Of a DNA stretch of 45,122 bases, positions 13,870 to 23,061 are shown in pieces. Position 1 is the stretch's first letter. Every line of letters begins with the position of its first letter. This DNA is from Akkermansia muciniphila (GTDB taxonomy: Bacteria > Verrucomicrobiota > Verrucomicrobiia > Verrucomicrobiales > V1-33), in NCBI GenBank assembly GCA_945900785.1, contig CAMDJM010000035.1, positions 1-45,122 of the forward strand, read 5' to 3'. Below the pieces are notes generated by a model. It searched no databases and was not told the origin of the DNA. It saw only the letters and a list, made by a program, of their open reading frames with translations. The translations under genes and the position numbers were made by a program.

Positions 13870-16656
13870 ATGACTCCCTGGACACGACGCCGGCTGACAA
13901 TGTGGACCGGGTTGATCCTGGCCGGGGGAGCCGTGTGGCTGGGGTTTTACGTGTGGGACCAGGGCTTCACGGGGAAATGGCGCGGCCTGATTGCCAAGGA
14001 ATTGGCGAAGCATGGCCTGCGGGCGGAAATCGGACGCCTCACCCTGGACCCGGTGGATGGCCTGACGGCGCGGGACGTGAAGCTCTACGATACCACCCAG
14101 CGTGGCCAGCACCTTGCGGATATCGACCGGATCAGCCTGGAGATTGATGTGGCCCGGCTGATGAACCAGGAGGATTTTCTGCGCACCATCCATCTGCAAC
14201 GGGCGGACGTCTCCCTGCCGGTGGATCCATCCGATCCCCGCAGCGAGTGGCTGTTGGTCAAGGATTTGAATGCGCGGCTCGTCTTCCAGAAGGATGAAAT
14301 CGAAATCGCCCGGGCCGAGGGACTGGTGTCCGGCATCCAGGTGAAGGCTTCCGGCACGGTGCGTAAGCCGCCCCCCCTGGTGGGAAACCGCGAGCAAAAG
14401 GACCGGATGAAGGAGGAGCGCACGCGCCAACTGCGGGAGATGCGGGACCGGCGGGGGCTGCTGCGTTCCCTGTTGCGCGGGCTGGAGCGCTTTTCCATCC
14501 CGCTCCTCCATGGACTCCCGGAACGGGCGAACAAGGCGGAGATCACGCTGGAGCTTCAGGGGGATTTGTCTGACATCGACCGGATGGAACTCCGGGCGGT
14601 GTTGAGCGCCGGCCCCTTGGTGCACCGGGGCGGCAGGTTGGAAGGGATCGGGGCCAGTGCCCGGCTCTCGGAGGGGCTGCTCACCCTGCAGCGCCTGGAT
14701 CTGAAGGACAGCCAGGGAGCCCTGCATGCAGCCGCTTCATGGAAAATCCGTCAGGCTCCGGCGGTGGACTTTGCGGTGGATTGCACCATGGACCTGCAGG
14801 CGGTGCTGCGCAGCGCGCTGGATGACGCCCCGTGGCTGGGCGAGGTCGTTTGCTATACCCCACCGGAGTGGAGCTGGAATGGCCGGCTCCTCACCCATGC
14901 CGGAGCCGGGGCCGGGGCCGGGGCGCTGCCGGTGGAAGGGCAGGGGCACCTGAAGGCAGGGCGGTTTTCGACGCGTGGGATGGTTTTTGATGGACTGGAA
15001 GCAAAAGTGGCCCTGAAGGCGGATGGTCAAATTTATGTGAGAAATGGGCTCCTGCTGCACCATTCCGGGGAAGTGAGGGGGCAACTCCTGTGGGGTCCCC
15101 AGCAGAGCCGTTATGAGGTGGACTGGCGCATGTCCTTTCATCCGGTGCGGCCCTTCCTGACGGACGCTGCGGTGCAGTCCTTTTTGGAACGCTTCTCCTT
15201 CGACCAGGCCTCCCGGATCGCGGTGAGCCTGCAGGGGGACCGCAGGGTGCCTTCCAGCCCATGGCGGCATGCCGGGCGGTTTGATCTGAGGGATTTTTCC
15301 TGGCAGGGCACTCCGCTCAAGGAAGTGGGCGGCAGTATCGCCTTCAATGCAGGGGCAGAAGTGCCGCTGGTCTTCCGCGATGCAGTCCTGGAAATGAGCG
15401 ATGGCCTGGGAAAAGCCCGCGAAGTGCAGCTTGACCTGCCCAGGGGCCTGCTGACCCTCGTGGGCGGTGAGGCGACTTTGAGGCCCGCCCCGTTGCTGCA
15501 TTTATTTCATCCGCCGCTGGGCCGGGCCCTCGGGAAGTATCGTTTCGAGCGTCCCCCGGAGTCGAGGATGGAAGGCGTGGTGGATTTGAAAAATCAGGGC
15601 CGCAGCGACTACCGTATCACCTTGCGGACGCGGAGCCGTTGCGGACTGGATCTGGCGGGCCGTCCCATGGAGTTTGATGACACCGCCGGCACCCTGCATG
15701 TGCTGGGGGAGGAGATCGGGCTGCAAATGACCGGCAGCACCGCCCCGGGCACGGAGTCGTTCCAGGTTCTGCGCTTTGAAGACCCGGCTCCCGCCAGCTT
15801 TGCCGGCACTTTTTCGCTGGATCCGGCCAAGCCCCAGGCTTCATGGAAGGTGGATGTCAGAGCCCCGGGCCGGGTCAGCCTGAAAGTGCTGGACCGCACC
15901 TGGCCTCTGGAGCAATTCGCCGGCGGGCTCGAGACCGCCGGGGCCGGTTTTACCGGGGCAGGCGGGGCGCGGCTGCTGGATGGAAAATTCGGCGTCAGCC
16001 TGGATTTTCCCGATGCCGGCAGCGTGGCCCATCAGGGCAGCATCGTCGTCCGGAATGTCTCCTTTGCCCAGCTCTCCGCCATCGTCGATCCCTCCCGGAA
16101 AACCGCCGGCCGGCTCACTGGCAGTTTTTCCTATAACATTCCCAATCCTGAGCCGGGATCCCTGTCCGGCAAAGGCGAGGCCACCCTGGAGGATGCCAAC
16201 CTGTTCGCCCTGCCGCTGCTCGGGCCCTTGTCGCCCATGGTGGATGCCCTCATCCCGGGCGGGGACATCATTTCCAGCACCGCCCGCACCGCCACCAGCA
16301 CCCTGACTGTGGCCGGTGGCAAGGTGACCCTGCCTGATTTCACGGCCTCGACCGATGCCTTCAAACTCACCGTTACCGGCTCTGCGGATTATTTGAAAAA
16401 CCGCGTCGATTTTCTCGGACGGGTCAATCTCCGGGGCGCCCCGGGCGTTCTCCTCTATCCTGTCAGCAAGCTATTCGAATATGCCGCCGACGGCACCCTC
16501 CCCGATCCCGCATGGCATCCCCGCTTTTTCGCCGGTCCCTTCCGCAATAAACCTGCTGCCCAGGACCCGCTGGCTGGCCCGGAACCGCCTTCCCTGGTGA
16601 AGGAGCCGGAAACCGTCAACCCGCCCCGGCCGTTCCGCCCCCGGCGGGGGAAGTGA
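13870..16656 (+). CDS. AsmA-like envelope protein
   Basis: The 928-residue protein has an N-terminal membrane anchor (residues about 9-29, after TPWTRRR) and a long beta-rich body. There are AsmA-type segments near the start (LTLDPVDGLTARDVKLYD) and a C-terminal AsmA-like region (ATLEDANLFALPLLGPLSPM, then TLTVAGGKVTLPDFTAST and KNRVDFLGRVNLRG). AsmA/YhdP/TamB relatives bridge the periplasm and move or organise phospholipids; this gene probably does something similar, but which subgroup it belongs to is not clear. ATG at 13870 is chosen; an upstream in-frame TTG (13834) adds 12 residues of no family character. It stands alone between kdsB/MFS (divergent) and the CotH gene. Confidence 0.8.
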   Translation: MTPWTRRRLTMWTGLILAGGAVWLGFYVWDQGFTGKWRGLIAKELAKHGLRAEIGRLTLDPVDGLTARDVKLYDTTQRGQHLADIDRISLEIDVARLMNQEDFLRTIHLQRADVSLPVDPSDPRSEWLLVKDLNARLVFQKDEIEIARAEGLVSGIQVKASGTVRKPPPLVGNREQKDRMKEERTRQLREMRDRRGLLRSLLRGLERFSIPLLHGLPERANKAEITLELQGDLSDIDRMELRAVLSAGPLVHRGGRLEGIGASARLSEGLLTLQRLDLKDSQGALHAAASWKIRQAPAVDFAVDCTMDLQAVLRSALDDAPWLGEVVCYTPPEWSWNGRLLTHAGAGAGAGALPVEGQGHLKAGRFSTRGMVFDGLEAKVALKADGQIYVRNGLLLHHSGEVRGQLLWGPQQSRYEVDWRMSFHPVRPFLTDAAVQSFLERFSFDQASRIAVSLQGDRRVPSSPWRHAGRFDLRDFSWQGTPLKEVGGSIAFNAGAEVPLVFRDAVLEMSDGLGKAREVQLDLPRGLLTLVGGEATLRPAPLLHLFHPPLGRALGKYRFERPPESRMEGVVDLKNQGRSDYRITLRTRSRCGLDLAGRPMEFDDTAGTLHVLGEEIGLQMTGSTAPGTESFQVLRFEDPAPASFAGTFSLDPAKPQASWKVDVRAPGRVSLKVLDRTWPLEQFAGGLETAGAGFTGAGGARLLDGKFGVSLDFPDAGSVAHQGSIVVRNVSFAQLSAIVDPSRKTAGRLTGSFSYNIPNPEPGSLSGKGEATLEDANLFALPLLGPLSPMVDALIPGGDIISSTARTATSTLTVAGGKVTLPDFTASTDAFKLTVTGSADYLKNRVDFLGRVNLRGAPGVLLYPVSKLFEYAADGTLPDPAWHPRFFAGPFRNKPAAQDPLAGPEPPSLVKEPETVNPPRPFRPRRGK

Positions 16657-16762
16657 CGGCACCTCCCGGCCATGAGGGAAAGTATCGGCAGGAAACATTG
16701 ACCTCCCGGCGGATTTCGTGCAGCTATGGGTGGTTCACCCGTCCATCCCCCCTTTTTTGATC

Positions 16763-19700
16763 ATGACCTTCAGGATACTTTGTCTTCTTTGCGTTTGTCT
16801 CCCCTCCCTGTTAGCTGCGGCTCCCAGGATCAGTGAATTTCTGGCGGACAATACCGCTGAGTTGGAGGATCAGGATGGGGCGTTTTCGGACTGGATCGAA
16901 GTGCACAACCCCGGCCCGGAGGCAGTGAACCTGGAGGGGTATGGACTGACGGATGATCCGGCGCTGCCGCTGAAGTGGAAGTTTCCAACGGTGCCGCTGG
17001 CGGCGGGGGAGCGGGTGCTGGTGTTTGCATCCGGGAAAAACCGGGCGGTGGCGGGCAGTGAGCTGCATGCGAATTTCCAGTTATCCAAGGATGGGGAGTA
17101 TCTGGCCCTGACGGCTCCGGGCGGGGAAAATCTGCAGAACTTCGCGCCCTATCCACCACAAAATGAAAACCAGACCTATGGTGTGCCGGAGCGGCTGATT
17201 ACCGTCAGTCACTTGTCAGATCCGGGCTCGGTGCTGGTGCCCGGCAGTGCGGAAGCCCTGCCCTCAGACTGGTATCAGCCAACGTTTACGCCCTCAGGGT
17301 GGGGGACCCTGGCCGCCCCCCCGGGGGCTGGCTTCGATACCGGCATCGCCATCGCGGTGCCCTTGAATATTTCCTCCCTCGGGGCGGCGGTTCAGAGCAC
17401 GACCCTAACCCCTTATACGGCCAGTGTGGCCCGGAATAATCTCCTGACGGATTTCACCCAGACCCTGGCGGCGGATACCGCCCCCTTTTGGCAACTGAAT
17501 CTGACCAACGTGGCGCGCGTGGACCGGGTGATCGTGCGGAACCGGGGGGACGGGGCCAATGCCAGCCGCCTGCGGGATATCACCATCGATTTGCTGGATG
17601 CGGGTGGCGGGCTGCTCCGGAGCAGTGGCTTGCTCAACCCGGAAAATGCCGGCTATACCTATCCGGCGGGCCCCGCCTTGCTGACCTATGACCTAGTAGC
17701 GCTCAGCGGCACCTGGGTGGAGGGGGTGAAATCCGTGAGGGTGCGGCGCACCGCTGATTCTGACCTGAGCGGCAGTGCCGCGCAGGGGACGGAAGAGGAA
17801 AAAAACGTGCTGTCCATGGCAGAGGTGGAAGTGATCGGGATTTCCGGACGGGGGCCGGTCAATCTGGCCCGCAGCGGCTCCCCCGCCCCCCTCGCCAGCC
17901 AGACCACGACGTTTTCCCCCTACACCGCTTCCCTCGCGATTGATGGCAACACCACCAATTTTTCGCAGACCGCAGCTTCGTCGGTAAACCAGTCATGGAC
18001 GGTCAATCTCAGGCGCAAGGCGCTGATCCAATCCATTGTGATCCACAACCGGCCGGAAGCGCCCTACCGCTTGCGCGACCTGACCGTGACGGTGCTGGAT
18101 TCGAATGGGACGTCCGTGATTTATACCAGTCCCCTGATCAATCCGGAGAACGCGCTGGGCAGTCCGGCGGTGATCACGGTGGACCCCGGAGTCCCGGTCT
18201 ACGGACAATATGTGAGAGTGCTGCGGAACCGCGATCCGGACTGGAGTGGGCAGGGCGGCACGGGCACGACCGAGGATATTTCCGCGCTGGCGTTGGCGGA
18301 AGTGGTGGTCAGTGGAACCGACGCCAGCGGCATCCCGTCCCTGCTCCGCACGGATCTGCGCACGGAGATGGCCAATGTGAATCCCTCGGCGTTTTTCCGG
18401 ATTCCCTTCACCATAGCCGATCCTGCATTGCTGCGCAGCATGAGCCTGAGGATGCGTTATGACGATGGTTTTGTGGCTTGGTTGAATGGGGTGAAAGTGG
18501 CGGAGCGGAATGCCCCGGCCAGCCTTGACTGGAACGCTGCGGCGACCGCGAACCGCTCGCTGGTGGAGGTCTTCACCACGGACAGCTTCGACCTGACGGA
18601 GCAGCGGAATCTGATCAGGCCAGGCCTGAATTGGTTGGCAGTGCAGGGCCTGAACTCCAGCGCGGCGGATCCGGAATTTCTGATGCAGCCGGATTTGGTG
18701 TGCTCATCCTTCGAGCAGACGCCGCCCCAGGCCTATCTGGAAGCCGCGACGCCGCGCCAGCTCAACAACTCCGCATGGTATATCGATGAGACCAAAGACA
18801 CCGTATTCAGTCACAAGCGCGGGTTTTATGAAACGCCGTTTCAGTTGTCGATCACCTCGGCCTCGCCGGGGGCGCAGATTTTTTATACCACGAATAACAG
18901 CGATCCATCCCCGGTGAATGGGTTCCTCGTGAACGGCCCCATCTCCATCAGCGCCACCTCGGTGATCCGGGCGCGGGCTTATCTGGCGGACCACAAGCCG
19001 ACCAACATCGATACCCACACCTTCATTTTTCTCAATGACGTGACCAATAAACCCAAGGTGAGCCTGGGCACCGAGGGGGGAGTCACCGGGCTGGTCTCGA
19101 ACATTCCGGCGGGTTGGCCCACCAATGTCTCCACCAATGGCGGGCAGGCTTTTATCTGGGGGTTTGATAACGGGGTGAAGGCCAGTTACACCCAGGCCCA
19201 GATGCGGGAGTCCCTGACGCAGATTCCCATCATTTCCGTGGTCACGGAGCAGGCCAATCTGACAAATCCCAATACCGGAATCTATGTGAATGGGGTGAAC
19301 CACGGCGATGCCTGGGAACGTCCCGCTTCGATCGAAATGCTGGACTTCAGCCGCCCTGGACTGACGGTGGAAGCAGGGCATGGGGAATTCGGCCTCGGCT
19401 GCGGGCTGCGCATCCGCGGGGGAGCGAGCCGCGGGGATGGCAGCACCAAGCACAGCTTCCGGGTGTTTTTCCGGAAAGCCTATGGCGAGGGGAAATTGGC
19501 CTACCGGCTCTACGGGGCGAATGGGGCAGCCGAGTTTGAAAACTTCGATCTGCGTGGCAGCCAAAACTACAGTTGGAGCCAGAATGCCTCGGATAGTGAG
19601 GAGACCATGGTGCGCGATCCCTTCGCCCGCATCACCCTGGGCGCGATGGGGCAGCCTCACACCCGCAGCCGGTATTGCCACCTTTTCCTGAACGGCCTCT

Positions 19701-21718
19701 ACTGGGGGATTTATGATATTCACGAGCGCGCGGAAAACTCCTTTGGTGAATCCTACCTGGGCGGCCACAAGGATGATTATGACAGTATAAAATGCGGCGA
19801 CCGCTACACCCTCGATTTCAGAACCGAGGCCACGGATGGCTATTTGTCCGTAAATCCGGATGGCACCAAGGCGGCATGGAAGGATCTGTGGGACCGGGGC
19901 CTGACAGTGCGCAGTTCCCCCACCAATACGAATTACTTCCGGCTCCTCGGCCGGAACCCGGATGGCACGCGCAATCCCGCCTACCCGGTCCTTGTGGATG
20001 TCGAAAATCTGATCGACTACATGCTGGTGATTTTTTACACCGGGGATGGGGATGCCACCCTGTCCTCCTTCCTCGGCAATGACCGCCCGAATAACTGGTT
20101 TTCCATGCGCGACCGGAAGGGGGACCGGGGCTTCACGTTTTACTGCCAGGATGGGGAGCACACCCTGCTGGCTCCGAGCTGGGGGGTGGACCGGACGGGG
20201 CCGTTTCTTTCCAGCGGAAACTCGACCCTGTTCGATTATTCGAACCCCCAATGGATTCACGATGAGTTGAGTCTGAATGCAGAATACCGCCTCCGTTTTG
20301 CGGACCGGGTGCAGAAGCATTGTTTCAACGGCGGGGCTTTGGATACGCTGGTGGCCAAGCAGCGTTGGGTCGATAAAGCAGCGCAGATCAACAAAGCCAT
20401 CCGCGTCTATGCGGCCCGCTACAGCATCGTCTCGGCGGGTGAAAGAGCTTGGACGGCCAAAATCAATTCCATCCGCGATACCTTTTTCAATACCCGGAAT
20501 AACATCCTGCTGTCACAGCTCCGCGCGGACCGGCTCTGGCCTACGGTGCTGACCACGGAGTTTTCCCAATTTGGCGGCCTCGTGCCCAGCGGGTATCCTC
20601 TCACCATGAAGGTGCCTGCGGCGGGAACTGTTTATTACACCATGGATGGTTCGGATCCCCGCACCATTGGCACCTCCACCCCGGCTCCGGGAGCCCTGAC
20701 CTATACCGGCCCGGTGACCCTGACGGCCTCCGGCACCGTGAGTGCGCGGGTGTTGAATGGCCCCACCTGGTCCCCTTTGCTGCAGGCTTATTTCGGAGTT
20801 GCCGTCGAAAACGCGGCGGTGGCCAATCTCAATATTACGGAGATTTACTATCATCCGGCTGAACCTGTCACGCCCGCAGAACTGGCGGTCAGCACCAACC
20901 AGGATGAGTTTGAATTCATCGAAATCGCCAATGTCTCCGCCACCCAGGCGGTCGATCTCAATGGCGTGCGCTTCACCGCAGGGATAACGACCATCCCCCT
21001 GGGGCATGTGATTCTGCAGCCCGGGGAGCACGGGGTATTTGTTAAAAATGCGGCGGCCTTTGCCGCCCGTTTTGGCCACTTGGTGCCTGCGTCAAAGGTG
21101 TTGGGGGTCTTTACCACCGGCAATCTGTCCAACAGCGGAGAAACCATCACGCTGTCCGGCACCGGCGGGGACCTGCGCAGCCTGAACTACCGCGACGAGG
21201 ACCCGTGGCCGGAGGCTCCGGATGGATCGGGCCAGTCCCTCTCCCTCGTCCGGCCTTCGCCCACCACAGATCACACCGTGCCCTCGAATTGGCGTGCCAG
21301 CGCCACGGCTTCCAGCACTCCGGGGGAGAGCGATGCGCCACACTACCGCTCCTGGAAAAACGCTGCCCAGCCCATTGCCGGCACGGACGACGCCGATGCT
21401 GATGGCGATGGCTTGAGCACCCTGCTGGAATATGCCCTGGGCACTTCGCCCACGGTGCCAGGAAACATCGTCCTGAGCGCCGCTCCGGATGCGGAGGGCT
21501 TTCTGCTGATCCACTTCCAGCATGATCCGCGCGCCGTCGATGCGGTGGTGACTCCCGAAATCTCCACCGGCCTCGGCGGATGGAGCCGCAGCGGCCTGAC
21601 GCTGGTCTCAGAAACCCTGAACCGGGGCGGCAGCGTCACCACCATTTGGAAAACCACCAGCCCCATCGCGGGCTCCGAAAGACGGTTTGTCAGGGTGGCG
21701 GTGAATCTCCTGCCCTGA
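16763..21718 (+). CDS. Large exported CotH-family protein with lamin-tail, F5/8C-like and chitobiase-like domains
   Basis: A 1651-residue protein with a Sec signal peptide (FRILCLLCVCLPSLLAAA). Domains in order: lamin-tail (about 22-140, ISEFLADNTAELEDQDGAFS); part of a jelly-roll domain (about 150-205); two tandem discoidin-like repeats (about 211-366 and 373-520, each with R-LRD-T-LLD and an E-V-V end); the rest of the jelly roll (about 527-646, MRYDDGFVAWLNGVKVAERN); chitobiase-C-like (about 671-755); CotH (about 820-1266, NTGIYVNGVNHGDAWERPAS, LRGSQNYSW, GLYWGIYDIHER); a second chitobiase-like and lamin-tail domain (about 1354-1497); and a tail DADGDGLSTLLEYALG. CotH proteins include atypical kinases; I did not verify the catalytic residues. 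ATG at 16763 is chosen because the signal peptide starts there. Location is extracellular or outer surface. Confidence 0.9.
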   Translation: MTFRILCLLCVCLPSLLAAAPRISEFLADNTAELEDQDGAFSDWIEVHNPGPEAVNLEGYGLTDDPALPLKWKFPTVPLAAGERVLVFASGKNRAVAGSELHANFQLSKDGEYLALTAPGGENLQNFAPYPPQNENQTYGVPERLITVSHLSDPGSVLVPGSAEALPSDWYQPTFTPSGWGTLAAPPGAGFDTGIAIAVPLNISSLGAAVQSTTLTPYTASVARNNLLTDFTQTLAADTAPFWQLNLTNVARVDRVIVRNRGDGANASRLRDITIDLLDAGGGLLRSSGLLNPENAGYTYPAGPALLTYDLVALSGTWVEGVKSVRVRRTADSDLSGSAAQGTEEEKNVLSMAEVEVIGISGRGPVNLARSGSPAPLASQTTTFSPYTASLAIDGNTTNFSQTAASSVNQSWTVNLRRKALIQSIVIHNRPEAPYRLRDLTVTVLDSNGTSVIYTSPLINPENALGSPAVITVDPGVPVYGQYVRVLRNRDPDWSGQGGTGTTEDISALALAEVVVSGTDASGIPSLLRTDLRTEMANVNPSAFFRIPFTIADPALLRSMSLRMRYDDGFVAWLNGVKVAERNAPASLDWNAAATANRSLVEVFTTDSFDLTEQRNLIRPGLNWLAVQGLNSSAADPEFLMQPDLVCSSFEQTPPQAYLEAATPRQLNNSAWYIDETKDTVFSHKRGFYETPFQLSITSASPGAQIFYTTNNSDPSPVNGFLVNGPISISATSVIRARAYLADHKPTNIDTHTFIFLNDVTNKPKVSLGTEGGVTGLVSNIPAGWPTNVSTNGGQAFIWGFDNGVKASYTQAQMRESLTQIPIISVVTEQANLTNPNTGIYVNGVNHGDAWERPASIEMLDFSRPGLTVEAGHGEFGLGCGLRIRGGASRGDGSTKHSFRVFFRKAYGEGKLAYRLYGANGAAEFENFDLRGSQNYSWSQNASDSEETMVRDPFARITLGAMGQPHTRSRYCHLFLNGLYWGIYDIHERAENSFGESYLGGHKDDYDSIKCGDRYTLDFRTEATDGYLSVNPDGTKAAWKDLWDRGLTVRSSPTNTNYFRLLGRNPDGTRNPAYPVLVDVENLIDYMLVIFYTGDGDATLSSFLGNDRPNNWFSMRDRKGDRGFTFYCQDGEHTLLAPSWGVDRTGPFLSSGNSTLFDYSNPQWIHDELSLNAEYRLRFADRVQKHCFNGGALDTLVAKQRWVDKAAQINKAIRVYAARYSIVSAGERAWTAKINSIRDTFFNTRNNILLSQLRADRLWPTVLTTEFSQFGGLVPSGYPLTMKVPAAGTVYYTMDGSDPRTIGTSTPAPGALTYTGPVTLTASGTVSARVLNGPTWSPLLQAYFGVAVENAAVANLNITEIYYHPAEPVTPAELAVSTNQDEFEFIEIANVSATQAVDLNGVRFTAGITTIPLGHVILQPGEHGVFVKNAAAFAARFGHLVPASKVLGVFTTGNLSNSGETITLSGTGGDLRSLNYRDEDPWPEAPDGSGQSLSLVRPSPTTDHTVPSNWRASATASSTPGESDAPHYRSWKNAAQPIAGTDDADADGDGLSTLLEYALGTSPTVPGNIVLSAAPDAEGFLLIHFQHDPRAVDAVVTPEISTGLGGWSRSGLTLVSETLNRGGSVTTIWKTTSPIAGSERRFVRVAVNLLP

Positions 21719-22244
21719 GCGCGCCACCTTAGCCAGCAAAAAACTGGACGTGGGCCGGTGTGGTTGAGGAAGTAACTCTGCTTTATAATCCTGTGGCGCG
21801 GGCTTCCAGCCTGTGCGGCCAGCGGGCTTCCAGCCCGCTGGATGAACGGCGAACTCCGTCCTGGAAGGCCGATTGCCGCACGGGCTGGAAGCCTGCGCCA
21901 CCTTTATTTAATGCGTTTCCTGGGGCGTTGCCCCAGGCTGTGATGGGCCGCCCCGTTGGGGCTGTGATAGCGGGATAAGCCCCGGCCGTCCGTCCGCAGG
22001 GCAAGCCCCGCTGGCGTAAGTGGTTGCCAGGCGAGCGCAGGATCTCCAATGGCGTTGCTCTTGTAGCAAGGCCGTCCCTGCTTTGATCCATGCCCTTGAA
22101 CGATTTTCGGGCAATGCTCAAGGCCGGGACGGGCCTTGTTACGGGGCTGGTGGTGCACGATGCCCGGGCGATGATCGGGGCCGGGCTGGGCTTGTTATGG
22201 GGGTTTGAAACACACGGGCCGGAGCCCCGTGCTCCCGTTTTAGG
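21719..22244 (+). other. Gene-free, hairpin-rich intergenic region
   Basis: No convincing gene in 526 bp. It holds the 109-bp palindromic element at 21793-21901, a perfect hairpin CCTGGGGC-GTT-GCCCCAGG (21919-21937), a short GCCCC-GTT-GGGGC hairpin (21950-21962) and further GC-rich palindromic pieces such as AAGGCCGGGACGGGCCTT near 22120. It looks like a mosaic of REP-type repeats between the CotH gene and rlmH. Confidence 0.6.
21793..21901 (+). repeat. 109-bp palindromic REP/MITE-like element
   Basis: The ends are inverted repeats: GTGGCGCGGGCTTCCAGCC at 21793 against GTGGCGCAGGCTTCCAGCC as the reverse complement of the end at 21901 (18/19). Inside lies a perfect 10-bp hairpin CCAGCGGGCT-TCC-AGCCCGCTGG (21819-21841). 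The structure fits a REP doublet mobilised by a RAYT transposase, a remnant of which is present at 4267-4570; whether that family is the matching one is unknown. Confidence 0.65.
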
Positions 22245-22682
22245 CTAGCGGTGATAGGGCTCGCCGCGTTTGATGGTGTAAACGCGGTAGAGCTGCTCGA
22301 GCAGGACAACGAGGGCGAGTTCGTGCTGTAGGGTGAGGGCACTGAGACTCCAGATTTCATCGGCGGTGTCCCGGAGGGCCTGGCTGTGGCCATCGGCCCC
22401 GCCGATGATGAGGGTGATGCGCTTGATGCCCGCCAGTTCCCAGCGGTCCACGGCGGCATGCCAGTCCTGGGTGGTGAGGCGTTTGCCGCGTTCGTCGAGG
22501 ACGATCCGGCGGCTGCCTTCACTGGCTTTAAGAAATCGCTCTTCCAATTGGGGCCGGGGGGCCTCCTTGAGATACTCCACCTCCACTTTCGCGTAGCGGG
22601 AGCAGCGGCCCAGGTAGTCATCAATGCCCTCCCGGGCCCAGGGGAGCGCGGGCTTGCCCATAGCGAGGATTTTCCAGTTCAT
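22245..22682 (-). CDS. rlmH: 23S rRNA (pseudouridine1915-N3)-methyltransferase RlmH
   Basis: The 145-residue SPOUT methyltransferase methylates pseudouridine 1915 of helix 69 in 23S rRNA, using S-adenosylmethionine on the assembled ribosome. The trefoil-knot SAM site is seen in ITLIIGGADGHS and in the C-terminal LTLQHELALVVLLEQLYRVY followed by TIKRGEPYHR; the YHR end is diagnostic. VLDERGK-LTTQDW is also conserved. Length is close to the family's normal length of about 155. ATG at 22680-22682. It is a single gene convergent with the CotH gene. Confidence 0.96.
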   Translation of the reverse strand: MNWKILAMGKPALPWAREGIDDYLGRCSRYAKVEVEYLKEAPRPQLEERFLKASEGSRRIVLDERGKRLTTQDWHAAVDRWELAGIKRITLIIGGADGHSQALRDTADEIWSLSALTLQHELALVVLLEQLYRVYTIKRGEPYHR

Positions 22683-22787
22683 GAGGTAGGCCGGGAGGCG
22701 GTGGGGAAGCGGTGGAGAGAAGGGAATGGATTTTTTTGTTCAGCCGCTTGCATCGGCGCGGCTTTGGGTTAAGGAAACCGCTCACAC

Positions 22788-22858
22788 TGCCCCATGGTGT
22801 AATGGTAGCACAGGAGATTTTGATTCTCCTAGTCAAGGTTCGAACCCTTGTGGGGCAT
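22788..22858 (+). tRNA. tRNA-Gln (anticodon TTG)
   Basis: A complete cloverleaf: acceptor TGCCCCA pairs with TGGGGCA, D-arm GTAATGGTAGCAC, anticodon stem GGAGA/TCTCC with loop TTTTGAT (anticodon TTG) and T-arm AAGG-TTCGAAC-CCTT. No CCA is encoded. A possible weak promoter (TTGCAT at 22748, TTAAGG at 22769) precedes it. A second tRNA-Gln follows 17 bp downstream. Confidence 0.95.
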
Positions 22859-22875
22859 TAAGTGAGATCGAAGAC

Positions 22876-22946
22876 TGCCCCGTAGTGTAACGGTAGCACA
22901 AGAGATTCTGATTCTCTTTGACAAGGTTCGAATCCTTGCGGGGTAA
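22876..22946 (+). tRNA. tRNA-Gln (anticodon CTG), integration site of the island
   Basis: Acceptor TGCCCCG pairs with CGGGGTA. The anticodon stem AGAGA/TCTCT encloses loop TTCTGAT (anticodon CTG), and the T-arm is AAGG-TTCGAAT-CCTT. It is a close paralogue of the preceding tRNA-Gln. Its 3' half, from 22905 on, is duplicated at 33511-33557, so this tRNA was the attB of an integrative element and remains intact. Confidence 0.95.
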
Positions 22947-22951
22947 CCACC
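22905..22951 (+). repeat. attL, 47-bp core repeat
   Basis: From ATTCTGATTCTCTTTGACAA to GGGGTAACCACC, identical to 33511-33557 except C at 22935 for T at 33541. It overlaps the 3' half of tRNA-Gln(CTG). Confidence 0.92.
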
Positions 22952-22956
22952 GCGAA

Positions 22957-23030
22957 GCGTAAATCGTTGATTTACAACGCAACAATGTTCTCAAAGTCAC
23001 CGGCGTGCTTCAGCGTTATTCTCAGTTTCA
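22957..23030 (+). promoter_or_regulatory. Putative left arm-type integrase binding sites
   Basis: Two short motifs recur inside both element ends. GCGTAAATCGTTG (22957-22969, extended into the palindrome GTAAATC-GTT-GATTTAC) matches GCGTAAATCATTG at 33476-33488 (12/13). ATTCTCAGTTTCA (23018-23030) is identical to 33454-33466. They lie between attL and the integrase start. Confidence 0.5.
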
Positions 23031-23061
23031 TTCTCATAAGAACCGGGTTTAACTCCGGAAT

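Noticed and set aside
18704..20320. 538-codon open frame opposite the CotH gene
   Set aside because: Antisense to a clear multi-domain coding sequence; no recognisable motif and no separate promoter or ribosome site.
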